This document shows, piece after piece, positions 1-9,581 of a stretch of 64,000 nucleotides of DNA. The first letter of the stretch is position 1; every line of letters begins with the position of its first letter. The stretch is from Euptelea pleiosperma (Eukaryota; Streptophyta; Magnoliopsida; Ranunculales; Eupteleaceae). The notes beneath the pieces are model-generated. The model did no database searches and was not told the origin of the DNA. It was given only the letters and a program-made list of their open reading frames with translations. The stretch covers positions 9,536,435 to 9,600,434 of the forward strand of contig CM068546.1 of NCBI GenBank assembly GCA_035048495.1. The letters are read 5' to 3'. The position numbers and the translations under genes are program-made.

Positions 1-196
1 TTCTTGTATATCTTGTGTATCTTTTTAGATTCATCATTAGCCTACTTATTTTGCGTTTTTTTTATTCTCGTCTATCTTGTTTATTTTCATCATTGGGTTT
101 TATTCTCCTATTCTCATGTGTCTTTCCATATGTTTTATTTTTATTTTGATAAGTATATGTCTTTCCATATGGTTGCATTTTTTCACTCCATGCAAT

Positions 197-1487
197 CAGC
201 TAACATACCGCTTCTGAGCCAAGACCAGCATCAGTCCGACGACGCAAATGATGATCAGGTACATCTATATTTATGAGATATGATTGATTGTTGTATTTAA
301 GTACTCAAAATGAGGTTTTAAGTTAAGTCAAATTTAGGACCTCGACGTCCAAATCGGGCAAACGAAGTTCAAATCTCCCGAAATTTATTATAACACTTCT
401 ATTGTGTTGAAACAAATATGCTGGAAGAGACGGGGTAATAAACAGATGTCCGGTTAGGAATCTGTAGTCAGTTATTGGTTTAAGCATTTACAGGTTTTAA
501 GTTAAGTCAAATTTAGGACTTCGATGCTCAAATCGGGCAAACGAGGTCCGAATCTCCCGAAACCTATTACAACACTTCTATTATGTTGAAACAAATATAC
601 TGAAAGAGACGGGATAAAAAACAGATGTCCGGTTAGGAATCTGTAGTCAGTTATAGGTTTAAGCATTTACAAGTTTTAAGTTAAGTCAAATTTAGGACCT
701 CGACGTCCAAATCGGGCAAACGCGGTCTGAATCTCCCAAAATTTGTTACAACACTTCTATTGTGTTGAAACAAATATGCTGGAAGAGACGGGATAAAAAG
801 CAGATGTCCGGTTAGGAATCTATAGTCAATCATAGGTTTAGGCATTTACAAGTTTTAAGTTAAGTCAAATTTAGGACTCCGATGCTCAAATCGGGCAAAC
901 GAGGTCCGAATCTCCCGAGACCTGTTACAACACTTCTATTGTGTTGAAACAAATATGCTAAAAGAGACGGGATAAAAAACGGATGTCCGGTTAGGAATCT
1001 GTAGTCAGTTATAGGTTTAAGCATTTACAAGTTTTAAGTTAAGTCAAATTTAAGACCTCGACGTCCAAATCGGGCAAGCGCAGTCCGAATCTCCCAAAAT
1101 TTGTTACAACACTTCTATTGTGTTGAAACAAATATGCTGGAAGAGACGGGGTACAAAACAGATGTCCAGTTAGGAATCTTTAGTCAGTTATAGGTTTAGG
1201 CATTTACAGGTTTTAAGTTAAGTCATATTTATGACTCCGACACCCAAATCGGACAAACGAAGTTCGAATCTCCAAAAATTTATTACAACACTAATATTGT
1301 ATTGAAATAAATATGCTGGAAGAGACAGGCTAAAAACAGATGTCCGGTTAGGAATCTGTAGTCAGTTAGACATTTCAAGGTTTTTAAGTTTAACTTTAAT
1401 TCTTTATTTCGTTTACACTGAATCGTAACATTTTATATATTAATTATTTTACTTTTATTTGTTTTGCAGGGCCTAGATGCTGATTGA
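197..1487 (+). CDS. Possible last two exons of a CACTA-transposon gene (5' part outside window)
   Basis: An open frame ends at a good donor (CAG|GTACAT at 258/259). The acceptor TTTTGCAG at 1462-1469 rejoins it in phase 0 to a short exon (1470-1487) coding GLDAD and a stop. The joined tail is acidic and Ser/Asp/Gln-rich (SDDANDDQ then GLDAD). I recognise no domain. A CACTA-like terminus follows about 550 bp downstream, so this could be the end of a transposase or accessory gene of that element; this is inference. The first exon's 5' edge is uncertain: an acceptor may lie near 196 (CAATCAG), or the exon may begin before the window. The putative intron (259-1469) is almost entirely tandem repeat. 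Confidence 0.25.
313..1377. repeat. Six-copy tandem repeat, 179-bp unit
   Basis: Units start at 313, 492, 671, 850, 1029 and 1208, an exact 179-bp spacing. Each starts with A(A/G)GTTTTAAGTTAAGTCA and ends with GTCAGTTATAGGTTTAAGCA-like sequence; the last unit is slightly shortened. Units differ by scattered substitutions. Alternate units share variants (GACCTCGACGTCCAAAT against GACTTCGATGCTCAAAT), suggesting amplification of a two-unit block. The array fills a putative intron. Confidence 0.93.
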
Positions 1488-1706
1488 TCGTGTCTTCTAC
1501 TCTTCCAGACTGATTTTTCAAACTTTTATAACATTGTTAAATTTGAAATAGTCAATATTGTAGAAATTTAATTATTTAAGATATTGAATTTTTTATTTTC
1601 TTTACATTTTGATTTGATTAAATGGACATGGAATAGGAAAATGCAGTATTATATACATTACAGGTACAGGTACAACAAATTATGCAAAAAAATTAAAAAA
1701 AGATCT

Positions 1707-1868
1707 TATACTACCAAACCTTTTAGCGACGGCCAGTGACCGTCGCTATAACATGTATGTAGCAACGGCCAGAACACTGACCCTCAATATATATGACCTA
1801 TAGCGACGGTCGGCTTAGCTGACCCTCGATACATACATGTTGCCGTCGCTAAAAGGTTTGGTAGTATA
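1707..1868. mobile_element. CACTA-type MITE with 26-bp terminal inverted repeats
   Basis: The left end (TACTACCAAACCTTTTAGCG, 1709-1728) is repeated inverted at the right end (CGCTAAAAGGTTTGGTAGTA, 1848-1867). Inside are inverted TAGCGACGG / CCGTCGCTA motifs typical of CACTA subterminal regions. Length is about 160 bp with no coding capacity. Confidence 0.7.
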
Positions 1869-2039
1869 ACACAAATTGAGATACACCGACGGGCATTTTT
1901 GAGGTGGCCGTCGGTAATACCTTTTACCGACGAAATTTATAGCGACGGTCGTCCTAGCCGTCGGTATAACATATAGCGACGAATTTTACCCTATACCGAA
2001 GGTCAGCGACCGTCACTGAAAGTCTTTTTTCCTGTAGTA
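1869..2039. mobile_element. CACTA-like subterminal repeats and right terminus
   Basis: Several copies of TAGCGACGG, CCGTCGGTA and ACCGACGG in both orientations lead to AAAGTCTTTTTTCCTGTAGT at 2019-2038. This resembles the inverted CACTACAGG terminus of En/Spm elements, with the final base changed (TAGTA instead of TAGTG). No left end is visible, so the element probably starts before the window. Confidence 0.5.
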
Positions 2040-2558
2040 CAAGGACCAAATGGTATGTGGTTCGGAGAGGTTATCGCCCTGAGAACGTACAATATGTTTT
2101 TGCAGGTTCCATTGCCATATGCTCCCTAAATCCAAGCACAAGTGAAGATGGCTCTTGGAAGACAATGTGTATTATCGTTTTGATTACTTGGGTTATTTTC
2201 TTAATTTTTGAAAAGTAGGATATGTTAAAGGGTTGGGCTCCAGTGATCGACTTTTTATGACCTGCTCCTGAGATAGGCCTTGTCGGGCATGGATTTCGAG
2301 AATCCCACGGTTGTGATAGCACTTAGCTGGCATTCACTTTTTGCCAAAGCAAATTGGATTCTTGGAATCCACACCTGACAAGGCCTGTCTCAGGAGCCGG
2401 TCATAAAAGGCCTGTTCCACAAGCCTGAGCCTTTGCCTATGTTAAATACGTTGTTAGGATATAATTTGTAGTGTTATTTGTGTGAACTAGGAAGTGTTTA
2501 AAGACAGTTTAGTGACTTTAGTCTATTTAAAAAAGAGAATTAACTGAGTAGAAAGCTC

Positions 2559-2592
<34 letters not shown>

Positions 2593-2740
2593 TAGTGGGT
2601 GCCACGTGCCATCGGCAGTCCTCGACAAAGAATTTGCCAAAATCAGGTGAGTGGCGGAGATCCACCATCCATTTGGGGGAGGATTAGATCTCGGCCCTTC
2701 TTTGTTGATGCTTATAAGAAGAGGTATAAGTAGGGAGACA
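2039..2740. repeat. Dispersed direct repeat, copy 1 (partner at 4794-5422)
   Basis: The segment starts ACAAGGACCAAATGGTATG and ends TATAAGTAGGGAGACA, as does the second copy. Copy 1 has an extra ~75 bp near 2130-2207. It holds a fold-back (arms 2251-2305 and 2348-2410), a (TA)n tract at 2561-2590 and the start of a GTGCCACGTGCCAT repeat. Read on the minus strand it begins TGTCTCCC, as an LTR might, but no flanking duplication is found. Confidence 0.75.
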
Positions 2741-3424
2741 TTTTGCTTGTTAATAAAGTTGTTGTTTGTGACCAGTTGATCTCTTTAATCCAGCGTCTGT
2801 AAAACGGCAGAACTTTTTGTGTGGTCCAGCGGTAGCACGATCCGCAGGTTCACGGACTCATAATTTGACTAATAAATTCACTTCTGTCATCGTCCATGGA
2901 TTTCACGAAATCAAATGGTGGTTTTGCCTCAAAAAGTGAATGTCACCTTATCATAAAACTGTGAATGTGTGAGTCAAATCTTGTTGATTTGGTCAATGTT
3001 TTGCTTCGTTTCGTTTCGGTTTGTTTTGGCGATCCAAATAAAAAACACCTAAAAAAAATATAATTTCATGATTTTGAGAATGTTTCGAGATGTATCAAAA
3101 TATTTCTTAATGTTCAGAAATTTCTTTATTTCGTCATTTTATAATTTTTCGTGAAAATTTTGTTTCATTTTGCTTCGGAGTTTATCTCATTTTTTCACTT
3201 GACCGAGACATTTATCCGAAACGAAATTTTAAACCTTATGTATACGTTTGGTGGTTAAGAGTATCGCAATGCCAATGGATTATGTTATTTATGTGCTTGG
3301 TTGTCCTTCTATTGGAGTCCAATTTTGGCCACTTGCTTTAGAGTAGAACTTTGCTGACCTATGCCGGTCAGCAAAGTTGCTGATCTGTTCTAGGGTTGTT
3401 TGAATCAATACCTTGTCACTATCT
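2741..3424. other. Intergenic, no gene recognised
   Basis: I see no supported coding sequence here. 3000-3240 is low-complexity and rich in TTTCG/TTTCGG motifs. About 3240-3424 may be decayed upstream sequence of the LINE that follows. Confidence 0.5.
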
Positions 3425-4745
3425 TTGAAGATAAATAGGTTTGGATACACTCTAAATTGGATGATTTCTCGGTCCGATCATTTTATAAAGTCTTAGCTTC
3501 TTTGTATGGTCTCTGTCTCTCACCCTTTCCCTTGTCCAAAACTATGGAAATCATGTATCCCTCTTAAAATTCAATTTTTGCTTGGGTTGCCATTTTGAAC
3601 AAATTGCTTATTGTTGATAATTTGATCATAAGAAAATAGATCATAGTGGATTATTGTGTTATGTGCAAGGCTGTTGGTGAAAGTACTAACCAGGGGGCTA
3701 GACTTCAAAGGATTATAGACTTCCCTATGGGTGTGGAATGTGGAAGGGGATTCAAAAGTTGAAGGAGAAAGTCTTAGCAGAAACGAGATTATCGTTAGGA
3801 GATGGGACAAGAATCAGATTTTGGGAAGAGGCTTGGTGTGGTGATTCAAGTCTTAAGGTTGCATACCCTCGTTTGTTTTTGCTCTCTTAGTGGAAATGAC
3901 AATTCATTTCTTCATTTTGGGTTTAATCTGGACAGGGAGACTTTTGGGACCTTAGTCTTAGGAGACACCTATTCGTGTGAGAGAATGATCTACTTGATTC
4001 TTTATTAGACAGATTGAGGACTCACAGGGTTGTAGACACACAGGAGGACAACTTATTTTGGGCCCACTCAAAGATGGGGTGTTTCTCGGTCAATTCCTTT
4101 TTCGACCTTTTATTCCTCCATCAAAATCAATGACCACCTTTTTGGCCAGTTGTGTGGAAAACTCTCATACCTTTAAAAATTCATTTTCTTTGTTTGAATT
4201 GTCTGTCACCAAAAATAACTCACAATTGACAATTTGATAGCTAAGAAGTGATTTCTTGTTAATTTTTGTGTAATGTGTAAGTCCGATGGTGAATCCACGA
4301 ACCATCTTTTGTTGTATTGTACCTATGCTACAAGGTTGTGGTCAATCTTTCTAAGATAGGTGGAGCTTTCATGGGCAATGCCGCAAACTATTGGTGATGT
4401 GCTTAGTGGGTGGCCTAAGCTTAACTTCTCATGTAGAAAGAAATTTTTGTAGAGGATAGTGCCTTATGCAGTTATTTGCGGTCTTTGGTTGGAGAGAAAT
4501 AGTAGAATTTTTTGAGCCAAGGAGAATATCATACAAGATGTCCTTATAAACACTAAGGCCGTTCTCTTCTTTTGGGATCCACATCCCAAGAAATGAGAGG
4601 AGTTTTCTTTAGTGACATGGTATTTAGGTTTGATACTATTTAGGCTTGAATTAATTTGGTTCTTAAAGATTAATTACTTGTAATAATTTTTTGGGAGGGT
4701 CAATTTTAAATAGATTGGATTTATTCAAAAATAAATAAATAAATT
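3425..4745 (+). pseudogene. Decayed LINE: 3' end of the reverse-transcriptase ORF (zf-RVT region)
   Basis: In broken plus-strand frames the translation shows features of the C-terminal third of plant L1-type ORF2. First comes a FSVRSFYK-like segment (about 3455-3485), and then at 3570-3640 a stretch reading roughly FAWVAILNKLLIVDNL. From 3800 it reads GDGTRIRFWEEAWCGD, and near 4150 WKTLIPLKIHF. A CNVCKSDGESTNHLLLYC segment (about 4270-4325) fits the zinc-finger-like zf-RVT signature. Stops and frameshifts are many. The order suggests two overlapping zf-RVT parts (3425-3690 and 3690-4640), perhaps from two insertions. The sequence ends in A-rich AAAATAAATAAATAAA (4728-4743), consistent with a LINE 3' tail. 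Confidence 0.7.
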
Positions 4746-4793
4746 CATATATTTCTTAAAAATATTAATTATTGATTTGTGCTCTGATATATG

Positions 4794-5422
4794 ACAAGGA
4801 CCAAATGGTATGTGGTTCGGAGAGGTTATCGCCCTGCGAACGTACAATATGTTTTTGTAGGTTCCATTGCCATATGCTCCCTATTTTTGAAAAGTAGGAT
4901 ATGTTAAAGGGTCGGGCTCCAGTGATCAGCTTTTTATGACCTGCTCCTGAGATAGGCCTTGTCGGGCATGGATTTCGAGAATCCCACGGTTGTGATAGCA
5001 CTTAGCTGGCATTCACTTTTTGCCAAAGCAAATTGGATTCTTGGAATCCACACCTGACAAGGCCTGTCTCAGGAGCCGGTCATAAAAGGCCTGTTCCACG
5101 AGCCTGAGCCTGTGCCTATGTTAAATACATTGTTAGGATATAATTTGTAGTGTTATTTGTGTGAACTAGGAAGTGTTTAAAGACAGTTTAGTGACTTTAG
5201 TCTATTTAAAAAAGAGAATTAACTGAGCAGAAAGCTCTATTATTTATATATATATATATATATAATATATATACTAGTGGGTGCCACGTGCCATCAGCAC
5301 TCCTCGACAAAGAATTTACCAAAATCAGGTGAGTGGCGGAGATCAACCATCCATTTGGGGGAGGATTAGATCTCGGCCCTTCTTTGTTGATGCTTATAAG
5401 AAGAGGTATAAGTAGGGAGACA
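4794..5422. repeat. Dispersed direct repeat, copy 2 (partner at 2039-2740)
   Basis: Near-identical to 2039-2740 apart from the missing ~75-bp segment, with the same fold-back (about 4930-5090) and (TA)n tract (5243-5272). Immediately before it lies GCTCTGATAT (4781-4790). On the minus strand this reads ATATCAGAGC, close to a tRNA-Met primer-binding site, so an LTR origin (minus strand) is one reading of the pair. Confidence 0.75.
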
Positions 5423-6110
5423 ACCAATGTGTTTTGTTATATAGATAGTAAATGGCCCATGCCCACGGCACTCTCCGACAAAAGCGTTTGCAAAAATTGG
5501 GTGCCTTCGGCACTCAAACGGTATAACGGACTGGGGCGTTACCTTTTTTTCCATTATAACCGCTGTTATAACGGATTGTAACGCACAAAGGGAGAAATGG
5601 GAAAATAACAGAAATAACAAAAAATAACGGTGTTGAAATTGAAATTTCAAATAAATTGAGGTCAAATGAGGCGGATTGAGTGGCTGAAATCTAACCATCC
5701 ACATTAGATCGATGGATTTGATCTCAACCACTCTTTATCTAACCGTCCACATTAGATGGATGGATAAGAGAATACAACTGAGTTGTCTTGTTATATGCGT
5801 AGGTGGCCCGTGCCCGCGGCACTTTCCAACAAAGTGTTTGTCAAAATTGGGTGGGAGTTAATCTCGGCCATCGATATGAAGCATAGTGGATCTCAGCCAC
5901 TCATTATTGACTTGTTATATTGATAGTGGGTAGTCCGTGCCCTTGGCACTCCCCGTCAAAGCATTTGCAAAAATCAGGTGTGAGTGGCTAAGATCCACTG
6001 TCCATTTGGGAGATAAGATCTCGGCCCTTCTTTGTTGAAACATATAAGAGGGGTATAAGTGGGGAGACAACTTCCCTGTTTTGTTATATAGATGCCCCTG
6101 CTCTCGTGGT
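5423..6110. repeat. Array of short GTGCCCGNGGCAC-headed repeats plus a partial hAT-MITE
   Basis: Heads resembling GGCCCGTGCCCGCGGCAC recur at about 5454, 5802 and 5935, and in the 2594 and 5279 segments. Units end in GGGGAGACAA...TTGTTATATAGATA (5420-5447, 6060-6091). A partial copy of the TAACGG-rich hAT-like family (see 58763-59034) interrupts at about 5518-5650. I see no coding sequence and do not know the class of the GTGCC repeat. Confidence 0.6.
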
Positions 6111-6320
6111 CTGATTTATTGGACATAGAAAGCATCATGGAAAACGACTCTACATCAAAAATTCATTCCTGATGTAATAGTCCGTGTGGTGGGCACCACT
6201 ATTGGATCGGCATTTAATTGGAATCACAGTTAAAAGTACCACCAGGCCATGACTTCGAGAATCCAATGGTTGTGATAGCACTGAGCTGGCATTCACTTAG
6301 AAGTTTTGGAGTGGGATGTT

Positions 6321-6516
6321 TTTTTGGTGAGGATGCTCTCTACGGTGAGGAGATCGTAAAATTTAAATCATACCGATATTAGTAGACTGGTTAGAAGTTG
6401 ATTATGGACCGTCTATTTTTACCGTTAACTTGAAAACTACATTTGATGGGGTTAGAAATTTCAAATTGGACTGTAGGAGTGATCTATATGGTGAGGAGAT
6501 CATCCTCACCAAAAAT
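6321..6516. mobile_element. Small inverted-repeat (MITE-like) element upstream of RALF
   Basis: TTTTTGGTGAGGATG (about 6322-6336) is mirrored by CATCCTCACCAAAAA (6501-6515), and the inner GGTGAGGAGATC sequences also pair. There is no coding content, and no clear target duplication was found. 6111-6320 also holds a copy of the fold-back sequence seen near 2290-2335 (GGTTGTGATAGCACTGAGCT). Confidence 0.5.
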
Positions 6517-6805
6517 CAGCCATTGATTCATCTTCTAAGTACGTGAAAATTGATGTCCCCCGATCTTTCCAATTAACCGATCCAGTTTTGTTAGAGATAA
6601 AAATGGTGGAATTGACTGATTATTTTGACTCATCCTGGGCCCCACAAATGTGTGTCAAAATCAAAAACTAAAACATGTGAACCGCTCTAAATCATTACAA
6701 ACCGCACAGAATTTTTCTCTCCATAACAGCATTTTTCCCAAAGAAGCAGCCAATGAAACCTTATCCAACGATTCCAAACCCACCAAGTTTAGCCATTTCC
6801 TCACT

Positions 6806-6812
6806 TATAAAA
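6806..6812 (+). promoter_or_regulatory. TATA box of the RALF-like gene
   Basis: TATAAAA lies 68 bp before the ATG at 6874. A start site 25-30 bp downstream would fall after the in-frame ATG at 6823, which makes 6874 the first usable start codon. Confidence 0.5.
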
Positions 6813-6873
6813 CACAGTAAAAATGGGAAAAAAAAAGTGTTGGGAAGGAGATCGAGCAGAGAGGAAACACAAC

Positions 6874-7092
6874 ATGGGACTCGGCAATAAGAAATCATGG
6901 TTCTTGTGCCTGGCGTTGATAGGGTTGGTGTTGCTTAACCATGTCGAAGCGGGTCCTAAAAAGACGTTCTTGAGCCCCTGCGTACTTGCCGGGGGTAAGA
7001 ACTGCATTGAAATCCCTGAAAACACACCTCCTAAACCTGCCAACCCTTATACACGAGTTTGCCTAAAAGAAAACCGCTGCCGCACTGATTGA
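6874..7092 (+). CDS. RALF-like secreted peptide (atypical, short)
   Basis: Single-exon gene, 72 aa. Residues 1-27 form a signal peptide with a hydrophobic core (FLCLALIGLVLLN) ending VEAG. The mature part has four cysteines (36, 44, 63, 69) and the RALF hallmark ANPYT at 56-60 followed by RVC. RALFs are apoplastic ligands of FERONIA-type receptor kinases with LLG co-receptors, controlling growth, extracellular pH and immunity. This one lacks the RRxL subtilase (S1P) site and the YISY receptor-activation motif, and the usual RGC after ANPY is RVC. It therefore belongs with the short, divergent RALFs released by signal peptidase alone. An in-frame ATG at 6823 would add 17 charged residues, but it lies only 11 bp after the TATA box. 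Family assignment rests on ANPY plus the cysteine pattern; specific function is unknown. Confidence 0.75.
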   Translation: MGLGNKKSWFLCLALIGLVLLNHVEAGPKKTFLSPCVLAGGKNCIEIPENTPPKPANPYTRVCLKENRCRTD

Positions 7093-7305
7093 CGTCCGTT
7101 GCGACGAGATGGAGAGACGACGTCCCTCATTAGTCCATCTATAGGGCAATATGATCGAGTCATATGTTTTGATTTATATGTTTTTTTTTATATGGATTGG
7201 CAGTGGAGATTTGTTGTGTAATATATATATATAAATTAATCTATTTTGTTGATTTTGAGTTAGAAAGAGCTTCATCTTTTGCTTTATCAAGTTTTATTGG
7301 AGGGT

Positions 7306-7480
7306 ACACCCAATATGGCAGCTCAGATGATTTGGTGCGTATCCACCTCTTCCGGGAGGTCGTGGGATCAAACCCACCCGGTTGTGCTACCCCTTCACCG
7401 GCAATGACCGGGTCCACGCTTAGCCTGGCTTCTTCCGTGGGCCCCCTCCCATGATGATGACTACAAAAAAAAAAAAAAAA
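7306..7480 (+). mobile_element. tRNA-derived SINE with poly(A) tail and target duplications
   Basis: About 175 bp. An A-box-like GCAGCTCAGATGATTTGGTG (from 7318) and a B-box-like GGGATCAAACCC (about 7366-7377) are spaced as in a pol III promoter. The element ends in an A tract (about 7464-7480). The flanks are a 15-bp duplication, GTTTTATTGGAGGGT (7291-7305) and GTTTTGTTGGAGGGT (7481-7495), 14 of 15 matching. This is a clear target-primed insertion 200 bp past the RALF stop codon. Confidence 0.88.
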
Positions 7481-7579
7481 GTTTTGTTGGAGGGTTTAAG
7501 CGTTATGCATTATCCTTTGATGAGTAAATCCAGTATAAGGGTTTTTTTTTTTTTTCTTTTCTTGAAATGATCGTTGAAC

Positions 7580-7918
7580 GAGCCATTATAACGGTATAAT
7601 GGACTGGGGGTGTTACCATTTTTTTCCGTTATAACAGATTCTAACGCACAGGGCAAAAATGGAAACAGGAGAAAATAATGGGAAAATGGTGGTAAAATTC
7701 AAATTTTGAATTTCAAATTTTCAATAAAATTTATAACGGAAAATAAAGGAAAAAAATGGAAATAACGGGTGCTTTTTTAATAATTTTTTTTCAGAAAATA
7801 ACGGTCATTATTTTCGTTATAACAGAAAATAATGGCTGTTATTTTCTGGGTGTTAAAACAGTACATAACGTAATGGGGGAGGTCCGAATCCGTTGTAACG
7901 GACATTTTTTAAACCATG
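7580..7918. mobile_element. hAT-like TAACGG-family MITE, left end degraded
   Basis: It contains GGTATAATGGACTGGG, CGTTATAAC and GGAGGTCCGAATCCGTT and ends TTTTTTAAACCATG, like the complete copies at 33130, 58763 and 60360. The left CAAGGTTTAAAA terminus is not recognisable. Confidence 0.65.
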
Positions 7919-8034
7919 ATAAAGACTATTAATCGTATATAGTGCACATGCAAGAATGTCAGATTGCGTGTAAAGCTCGTCTTGTATTTCTAAATGGTAT
8001 CGCGAATCTCCAACTGAAGGTTTTAAATGACCTG

Positions 8035-8304
8035 TAATAATGTTATACCAGTCTTATAATGTTCCTGTTATAATGGCTAACAACCGTTATAATGTGGTAC
8101 ATCAGTCGCATTTGAGTAAAAAACGGGTCAAATTTTTATTATTTTAAAATTGAAAAAAATTATTTTTTTTTGAAATAATGTTTGTTATATAATGGAAATA
8201 ACAACTGCTAAAATTGAAATTCTATTTTTTTCGATTTTGGACATTATAATGGGAACAATGTAATGGGGTTAGGGCATTGCTGTTATACCAACTGATTTTT
8301 AAAA
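8035..8304. mobile_element. Second TTATAATGG-rich repeat family, interrupted near its end
   Basis: The order of motifs (CCGTTATAATGTGGTACATC, TTATAATGGGAACAATGTA, GGGCATTGCTGTTA) matches 51826-52110. The final part of that copy, TATTTTAAAACAATG, is split here by the CT/GA element at 8305-8918 and resumes at 8919. Confidence 0.5.
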
Positions 8305-8526
8305 GGGTCGCTATACAGGCACCCACATCCCAAACAAATTTTTTTTTACCAAAAAAGCCCTCCTTCTATTTGGGCACCCACCCCACCCCACTCCACCCCT
8401 TCTCCTTCGTCTCCTCTCTCTCTATATGTACTGTATCTCTCTCTCTCTCTCTCTCTCTCTCTGCTGTAGCTCTCTATCTCTCTCTCGCTGCTGTAGCTCT
8501 CTATCTCTCTCTACTTTATCCCTCCC

Positions 8527-8571
<45 letters not shown>

Positions 8572-8918
8572 GGGCCTTTCCATCTCTCCCTATTTCTCTC
8601 TCAATCTCTCCCTCACTCTCCTCCTCTATACTCTCCCTCTACTGGAACTCACTCTCTCACTATTGTAACTCACTCCCTATTTCTCTCTCTCTCTCTCTGC
8701 CTTTAGCCCCCATGGTGCTGAACTACCGTGGGGGCTAAAGGAATAGAGAGAGAGAGAGGGAGAGAAGTAGGGAGAGATGAGAAATAGAGAGAGAGAGTAG
8801 ATAGCAGAGAAAGAGAGAGGAAATGAAGGGGAAGGAGTGGGTGCCCAAACTAGAGGAGATGACATTTTGGTCCACATGGGTGCCCAGCTGAAAGACGTGG
8901 GCGCTTGTAGAGCGACCC
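8305..8918. mobile_element. Mutator-like MITE: CT/GA hairpin element with perfect 9-bp TSD
   Basis: Ends GGGTCGCTATACAGGC...GAGCGACCC are long imperfect inverted repeats that also pair over GGGCACCCAC. The arms continue as (CT)n (8410-8700) and (GA)n (8740-8820). The loop holds a palindrome, TTTAGCCCCCATGG ... CCGTGGGGGCTAAA (8702-8738). TTTTTAAAA flanks both sides (8296-8304 and 8919-8927), a perfect 9-bp duplication as made by Mutator-type transposases. The open frames in the CT tracts are low-complexity artefacts. A related left half lies at 59060-59335. Confidence 0.82.
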
Positions 8919-8927
8919 TTTTTAAAA

Positions 8928-9249
8928 ACAATTGTCCAACGCTCTTCCACCTTACTTACCCAAAAAGAGAGATAAATAGTAACGGTCAAAAAGAAGCCTT
9001 GACTTCAAAAAACATTAATGGTGCCTCTCCAAAGATGACTTCTCCCTCCCAATCATCGAACTCTTGCTTGACGTTATGATAGGCTATGAAGTCTTGGGAT
9101 TCATTTGGGTACCCTTAAAGCTTATCTTAACTTTAGTTAATTAAGTTGTTTTGGTCATAACCATAGGAGAAAAATCCATTTTTTGGTGGCAAAGACTTAT
9201 TTTACCCCTAAAAGTAGCTAAATGTACTTTAAAAATACTGTTGAACTTA
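8928..9249. other. Spacer, no gene recognised
   Basis: AT-rich sequence between the CT/GA MITE and the retrotransposon. No open frame or repeat here could be assigned. Confidence 0.4.
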
Positions 9250-9581
9250 AATACCCACCCCCAACCAAAATATAGCACCGTCCTCGGTGCTCATGACCGG
9301 GACATAAAATGATAACAAATCAGAGATGATGATGCAAAGATTCAGGAAGGATGTTACCAAGTCGGCAGAAACTCGACAGTGTGTGGTACCTGATGATCGG
9401 AAGAATGAATGTACCTGCATTTTCAGAGATATAACAGTAATAACAAATGCATGAGACTCATGTACTCTAGGAATACCGGAATTGCCTTTCCGAAAGCGCT
9501 AAGTTTTACGTCTTCAGCCAGACATGACGGGGGTGACAGGCACCCCCAACCAAGTTGGAGCACAGGAGACTGAGTGGGTCA

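Noticed and set aside
313..1377. CRISPR-like array
   Set aside because: The 179-bp units are contiguous without unique spacers, and the genome is eukaryotic.
3802..4008. Small gene of 68 codons
   Set aside because: It is an out-of-frame segment of the LINE ORF2 remnant.
8277..8738. Leu/Ser-rich open frames of 80-153 codons
   Set aside because: They read through (CT)n microsatellite inside a MITE and have no domain, promoter or codon structure of a gene.
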